Shown piece by piece: positions 59,851 through 64,000 of a stretch of 64,000 bases of DNA. The DNA lies in NCBI RefSeq assembly GCF_020921035.1, contig NC_063151.1:30882934-30946933 (forward strand), given 5' to 3'. The translations under genes were made by a program, and so were the position numbers. Each line of letters begins with the position of its first letter. The stretch's first letter is position 1. Source of the DNA: Rhodamnia argentea (lineage: Eukaryota; Streptophyta; Magnoliopsida; Myrtales; Myrtaceae). The notes under the pieces were generated by a model. The model had not been told where the DNA came from. It did not search any database and worked only from the letters and a program-made list of their open reading frames with translations.

Positions 59851-60890
59851 AAAATTCTAAATAAGGACTTAAAGTGCAATTATTTTTTCAAATAAAGATA
59901 AAAAAAATTGACATTATTTCAAATAAAGGCTTAAAATACTTTCATTAGTTCAAAAAACATCCCGACCAATGACATTTTAGTCATTTAATTTTTTGATTTT
60001 TTTCCTTTTTTTCTTTTCTTTTATTTCTTTTTTCCTTTTTTTTTTGGTCTCCTAGCTTATTGTAGATACTAGTCTCGATGGCTGGCCACCGACGAGGGCT
60101 TGGCGAGGCTGCCCTCGAGGCTGGCAAGGTGAGGGCTGCCCTCACAGGCCTCACCCGTGCGAGCCGAGAGCGGCCCTCGCTTAATTTATGCGTGGATATG
60201 CTTCCGAGAATGAGACCGGTAAGCAGTGCTAGGATCATGGCCGGCGAAGGATGACAGCCTAGGAGGTGTCGCAGCTAGTGTCGACGAAGTCAAGAACAGC
60301 AATCATGAGATTTAGTTGCAACCGTCGAGACATGGGCACAGCAGCATCGTTGGGCCAGGGACGTGGTTGCACCATCGAAAAAAGGAACGCTGTTAAGACC
60401 ACTGCTGGATTGCTTTATTGTGTGTTTTATGATTCGCGGTGGGGCTAGGGCTCGCTAGAAATCTATTGGAAATTTGAAAAGACAGAATGCAAGTACAAGA
60501 AAGAAACAGAGCCATGGAGCAGCGACACCGAGATTGGACTGCTCTGTGGTGGAGGAAGAATGGTGACCGTCGCCAGATCAGGCCACCGAGATCAGCCCTC
60601 GACTCGCCCCGGCAAGGCCAACGAACATTGCCCTCGGCCCACCCATGCGAGGCCAATGGCAGTCCTTGGCTTGCCACCCTCAAGGGCGGCCTTGTGTGAC
60701 CGGCCACCGGCGAAGAGTCGGGGCAAAAAAGAAAAGAAAAGAAGAAAAGAAGAGGAAAAAAGATAAAGAAAAATAAAAATAAAGAAATTACGAAAATGTC
60801 TTTGCTTAGTCTCTTATTTGAAATAAAGTTCACTTCATGCCCTTGTTTGAGAAAATGAGAGTACATCAAGTCCTTATTTGGAATTTTACA
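59850..60890. mobile_element. Long-terminal-inverted-repeat element with GC-rich core
   Basis: The left arm 'ggaaaattctaaataaggac' to 'gacattttagtcatttaa' and the right arm 'aattacgaaaatgtctttgc' to 'gtccttatttggaattttac' mirror each other over about 110-140 bases. Both repeat a 'caaataaagg/ctta' theme. The roughly 700-bp interior is strikingly richer in G+C ('gcgaggctgccctcgaggct', 'cggccaccggcgaagag') than its surroundings. The layout fits a Mutator-like non-autonomous element. The GC-rich core could be a captured fragment or simply a family-specific interior. Confidence 0.6.
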
Positions 60891-61229
60891 CATCGATCTT
60901 TCATGCCATTCAAGGAAACTTTTTGTCATTCAACAATATATGAAAACTTATTCATGATAATCATAATTCCAATCGCGTGTCGCTGTATAGTAATATAAAC
61001 TTCATCGACAATCATTTGCCATGCCATTTTCTTAGGGTCTTTAAAATAATAACACGAGGACACCATATCTAGAGACTACATTGTCCGAATAAAGAGAAAC
61101 GATGTCTCACCCCGTTTTAACTCTGCGAGACAGTGCTTTGCTTTGCCGCCACCTTGTTCCTTGCGCGGGGGTGGAGGCGAGGCATGTCCTCCCAGGTAAA
61201 AGATGGTAAAATGAGTGTATAGCATGTCT

Positions 61230-61793
61230 GTTAATCATGCTTAATGGTGTGAGTTATAAATAGATTATCTTCGCTTTAAAAACAAACGTAAGTGATGCAT
61301 AAATAGGTTAATTGATCTTAAATAGGTTTTAAATGAGTCATAAATGGGTTTGCTAACTATGCGAGTCATAATAAATATGCCATTTTTTAAAAATTTCATA
61401 ACATTTTTTTTTTCTTTTTACAAAATCCAGCCTGGGTTGTGACCCTTACGCGTGATTGAGGAGGGCTTCATGGCCCTCACCAAGTCTTAGAAAAAAATAA
61501 ACGAAAAGAAAAATAAAAATAAAAAATTTCGAAGTTTTTGTTATTTTTTTAAATTATAAAAATTGTCCACGGTGTTTTGGTAATATAATATTTATTTATT
61601 TTTTTATAAATGGTTTAATTGATCTTCTAGATTTGATTAAATATGAAAGTATTTAAGTAATGTGCGTCAACTGTGGATCGGGTCAAGTATGAGTCGAGAA
61701 ATTTATACTGTAATTAATAAGTCGTAAACATTATATATGAGTCAATCTGAGTCGGACCATTATGACCCGACACAATCCCCTCGTTTAACAAGT
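61230..61793. mobile_element. Eroded copy of the hAT-like MITE family
   Basis: It shares 'ttaaatgagtcataaatggg', a 'gggcttcatggccctcacc' core with an A-rich tract, and an end reading 'gacccgacacaatcc.ctcgtttaacaagtcta'. In reverse complement that end is TAGACTTGTTAAAC, like the TAGAC end of the copy at 45959. The left end is not clear, so it may be truncated. Confidence 0.5.
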
Positions 61794-61799
61794 CTACTT

Positions 61800-63415
61800 A
61801 TAGGGCACAACCCCGTAAAAGATAAATTTTTCATTATCCTTTCGAAAATTGCGGGGTGTCATTATATCCACATCCTTTTTCATAAAAATACACTTTCTCA
61901 ATAATTGACTAAAATACCCTTGCAACCGCAAATTCTATGAAATATTTATTGGTGAGACTTTCTTTTCCTTCTCATTCTTAACTTATGAGCAACCATTTTT
62001 ATATCTCACACTATTTGATAATTTGACTTTATTTTTATTTTTATTCCTTATGGGAAGAGCTAAAACTTCTTTTTGCGCCTTCAAAATGAACAAAAGCAAC
62101 CGATCAAAATGTAAAAAGTTTAATTTGTTATAAGCATGGTCATAAGTCAAAGATTGCTTATCTTTAGATCATATCTAAATATTAACAAAAGATAGGCACA
62201 AAAAGGAAAAAGGAAAAGTTGTTGCCATTTTATCTTTTACGTGGAAACAAGTTATTAAACTCGACCGCAAATTCAATCTTAAAGTAAGTGGATAAAATTA
62301 TTAAAAAATAATTAAAAGTTTGAATTTGAAATTGAAGAAAGCGAAACTGGAGTTTCAACTCCTATTTCGCATTTCACGTTAAAATGCGAAAAGCTTAAAG
62401 GAAAGTACAAAGTAAGTGATATTTACTACGGAAACTTGAAAACTAATTCCTGCAAAAATATCCACGAGGTCGAGGCCGATTAGATTGAAATTAAGTATTT
62501 ACTTTAAAATGTGGTTTTGCTCAAACCATTTGAGAAAAAAAAAGTGGGCAAGTAATTTGAATTCATAAGACGTCAAATGGTAGTTTCTAATCTTATATAT
62601 AGCTTATGTGATGCAAAAGATGGGACAATGAATTAAAATTAAAAATGCTAACTAATTACAGGCATAGGAATAAAATTCGGTTTCTTGATTAACGCGATTT
62701 ATAAAAAAAAAAGAATAAATTGAAGAGGTGGATGGGATATTGATCTTGGAAATAGGATAATTACTTCGATACGAAATTACTCAATTATTCAATAATCTTT
62801 AAGTTCGATCATTGACAAGGTTCAAAGAAAGGGTGGGCTATTGATAAAGAATCAATTCCAAAGCACTAACGGATAGCGGGCCTTCGCTTTTTTTTCTCTT
62901 TTGAAATGCCGCTCTGCGAACAGAACGAATGAAGAGAGATCTAACCTAATATTATAAATATCCTTCACTTGTTATCTCCTCATCATCCTATTTATAATCC
63001 ACGGCTCACTTCGACGTTTTCAATTTCCCATAGAATCTCTGTATCCCACGAGCTTCACTTTATATATATAAATAATTTCCTTTTGAATCATTCATTTCAC
63101 AAAGTATATAACTAGAAAAAGTTCTTCGATCTTGCTTTTTGGTACAGTCCTGATATAACCCTACTAAAACAAAATGTAGCTAATACAACAGATAAAGCTG
63201 TAAATATATGCTTTTTTGTGGCATGAAATTTCCATGTAGTGATTACTTATTATTGATTCAGCTTCCATCATTTATAGATTATATGAATGAGAACTGTTCT
63301 CACTATTTTATAAGAAAATTTTCCCATATTTCAAGGAGAGACTAATCATCACACGCTTAGCACGATATAATTTACTATAAATAACGTAACCATGTGGAGG
63401 TCGGTTAGATTCAAA
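61800..63415. other. Gene-free AT-rich DNA
   Basis: No open frame or exon chain is supported in this stretch. TATATATA near 63061-63070 follows a CT-rich patch and could be a core promoter, but no coding sequence follows it. Confidence 0.35.
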
Positions 63416-63417
63416 TT

Positions 63418-64000
63418 AGGGGTGATCGGTTCCGGTTAGATCCGATTCTCCTCAAGGTTCTCAATTTCCAGAACTAAAGATCGGACCGACAGTCTCGGGA
63501 ACCGGATAGGACCGCACCGATCAATCCAGTCTAGTTCCAGGCGGTCCAATGATACTGATAAACTATTCAATGTCTGATGATATCCCAAAATAACATAACA
63601 AAAAATATCAATCAAGTAACTCGTGCCCGTAAGTTAGCTCGTGTTTTTCGATTGTTGTTGTGCAGCTAACGGGTGCCAATAAGTCAGCCCGGGATGGATT
63701 TATCATTGAATAAAAAATGATTGAAGCCCATAAATGCATCCCCAAGTAAGCTCAAAATATCATAGTGCCAGACCAAACATCTTATCCAGAAATAACAAAA
63801 ATAGATGCCTCAACAATGATGGAACACCAGGCGGTAGGTCTGAATTCAATAAACTTCCCATATATGAAACTAACAGCAGAAAAGTATAATGTCAATATCT
63901 CAAGTTTCCGAAAACAATGAGATAAATCTTTCGATTTGGTCCAGTCGGATATACCCGAAATCGAAAACCAAACCACTCGAATACCGATTTCAATTTTAAG
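63418..64000. mobile_element. Left end of a second TAGGGGTG element, cut by window edge
   Basis: 'taggggtgatcggttccggt' and the 'gatcggaccg...gggaaccgga...ggcggtcca' interior match the family seen at 19906-20638. The right terminus is not found before the window ends. The later part ('accgatttc', 'cccgaaatcg') suggests continuation or nesting. Confidence 0.45.

Noticed and set aside
60393..60929. Open frame of 178 codons on the minus strand
   Set aside because: It runs through the right arm and GC-rich core of the long-inverted-repeat element, is low in complexity and lacks a domain.
1..64000. tRNA, rRNA, snRNA or CRISPR features
   Set aside because: I looked for the tRNA B-box pattern, rRNA-like blocks, plant snRNA upstream elements and regular spacer arrays and found none that hold up by eye. 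The array at 7530 is a tandem repeat without spacers.

Overview
The window is nuclear DNA of a flowering plant, almost certainly a eudicot. The genes have spliced exons with GT-AG introns, plant-specific families occur (a DUF4094-type galactosyltransferase, a plant VPS9a, an SHM6/7-type serine hydroxymethyltransferase), and the gaps are AT-rich and full of MITE-like elements. Repeat interiors rich in 'gcgaggg/ccctcgc' would fit Myrtaceae such as Eucalyptus, but that is a weak, memory-based impression.

I could rebuild seven protein-coding genes. From left to right they are: (1) an SHM6/7-type serine hydroxymethyltransferase, minus strand, 4 coding exons, 1713-6597, 576 aa; (2) a 93-aa single-pass membrane protein, plus strand, 2 exons, 8827-9299; (3) translation initiation factor eIF5, minus strand, one coding exon, 13316-14665, with a 1.8-kb intron in its leader; (4) a GT31 beta-1,3-galactosyltransferase of the B3GALT7 type, plus strand, 11 exons, 22285-26154, 387 aa; (5) the Rab5-type exchange factor VPS9A, plus strand, 5 exons, 29232-34616, 466 aa; (6) an intronless 217-aa plant-specific protein, plus strand, 42395-43048; (7) a large nuclear PHD-finger protein with two PHD/extended-PHD cassettes, minus strand, 19 coding exons, 44415-58009, 1439 aa. 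Every model keeps an open frame across all proposed splice junctions.

The genes do not form a pathway. They are housekeeping or regulatory genes: folate/one-carbon metabolism, translation start-site selection, Golgi glycosylation, endosomal Rab activation and chromatin reading. From memory, Arabidopsis At1g77800 (PHD), At1g77810 (B3GALT7) and At1g77840 (eIF5) are neighbours, so part of this order looks like conserved synteny.

Between and inside the genes lie several structures of interest. There is a seven-unit degenerate tandem array in the divergent promoter interval between genes 1 and 2. A tandem duplication carries the left end of a hAT-like element with a clear 8-bp target duplication. 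Another hAT-like MITE with a perfect 8-bp target duplication sits in an intron of the PHD gene. A nearly perfect 125-bp inverted repeat lies in the first coding intron of the same gene. There is also a perfect 76-bp tandem duplication inside a MITE, and a roughly 1-kb long-terminal-inverted-repeat element with a GC-rich core. The stretch from about 58.5 to 64 kb, and much of 34.6-42.2 kb, hold no gene that I can support. I saw no prokaryotic features, no CRISPR array and no convincing tRNA or rRNA gene.
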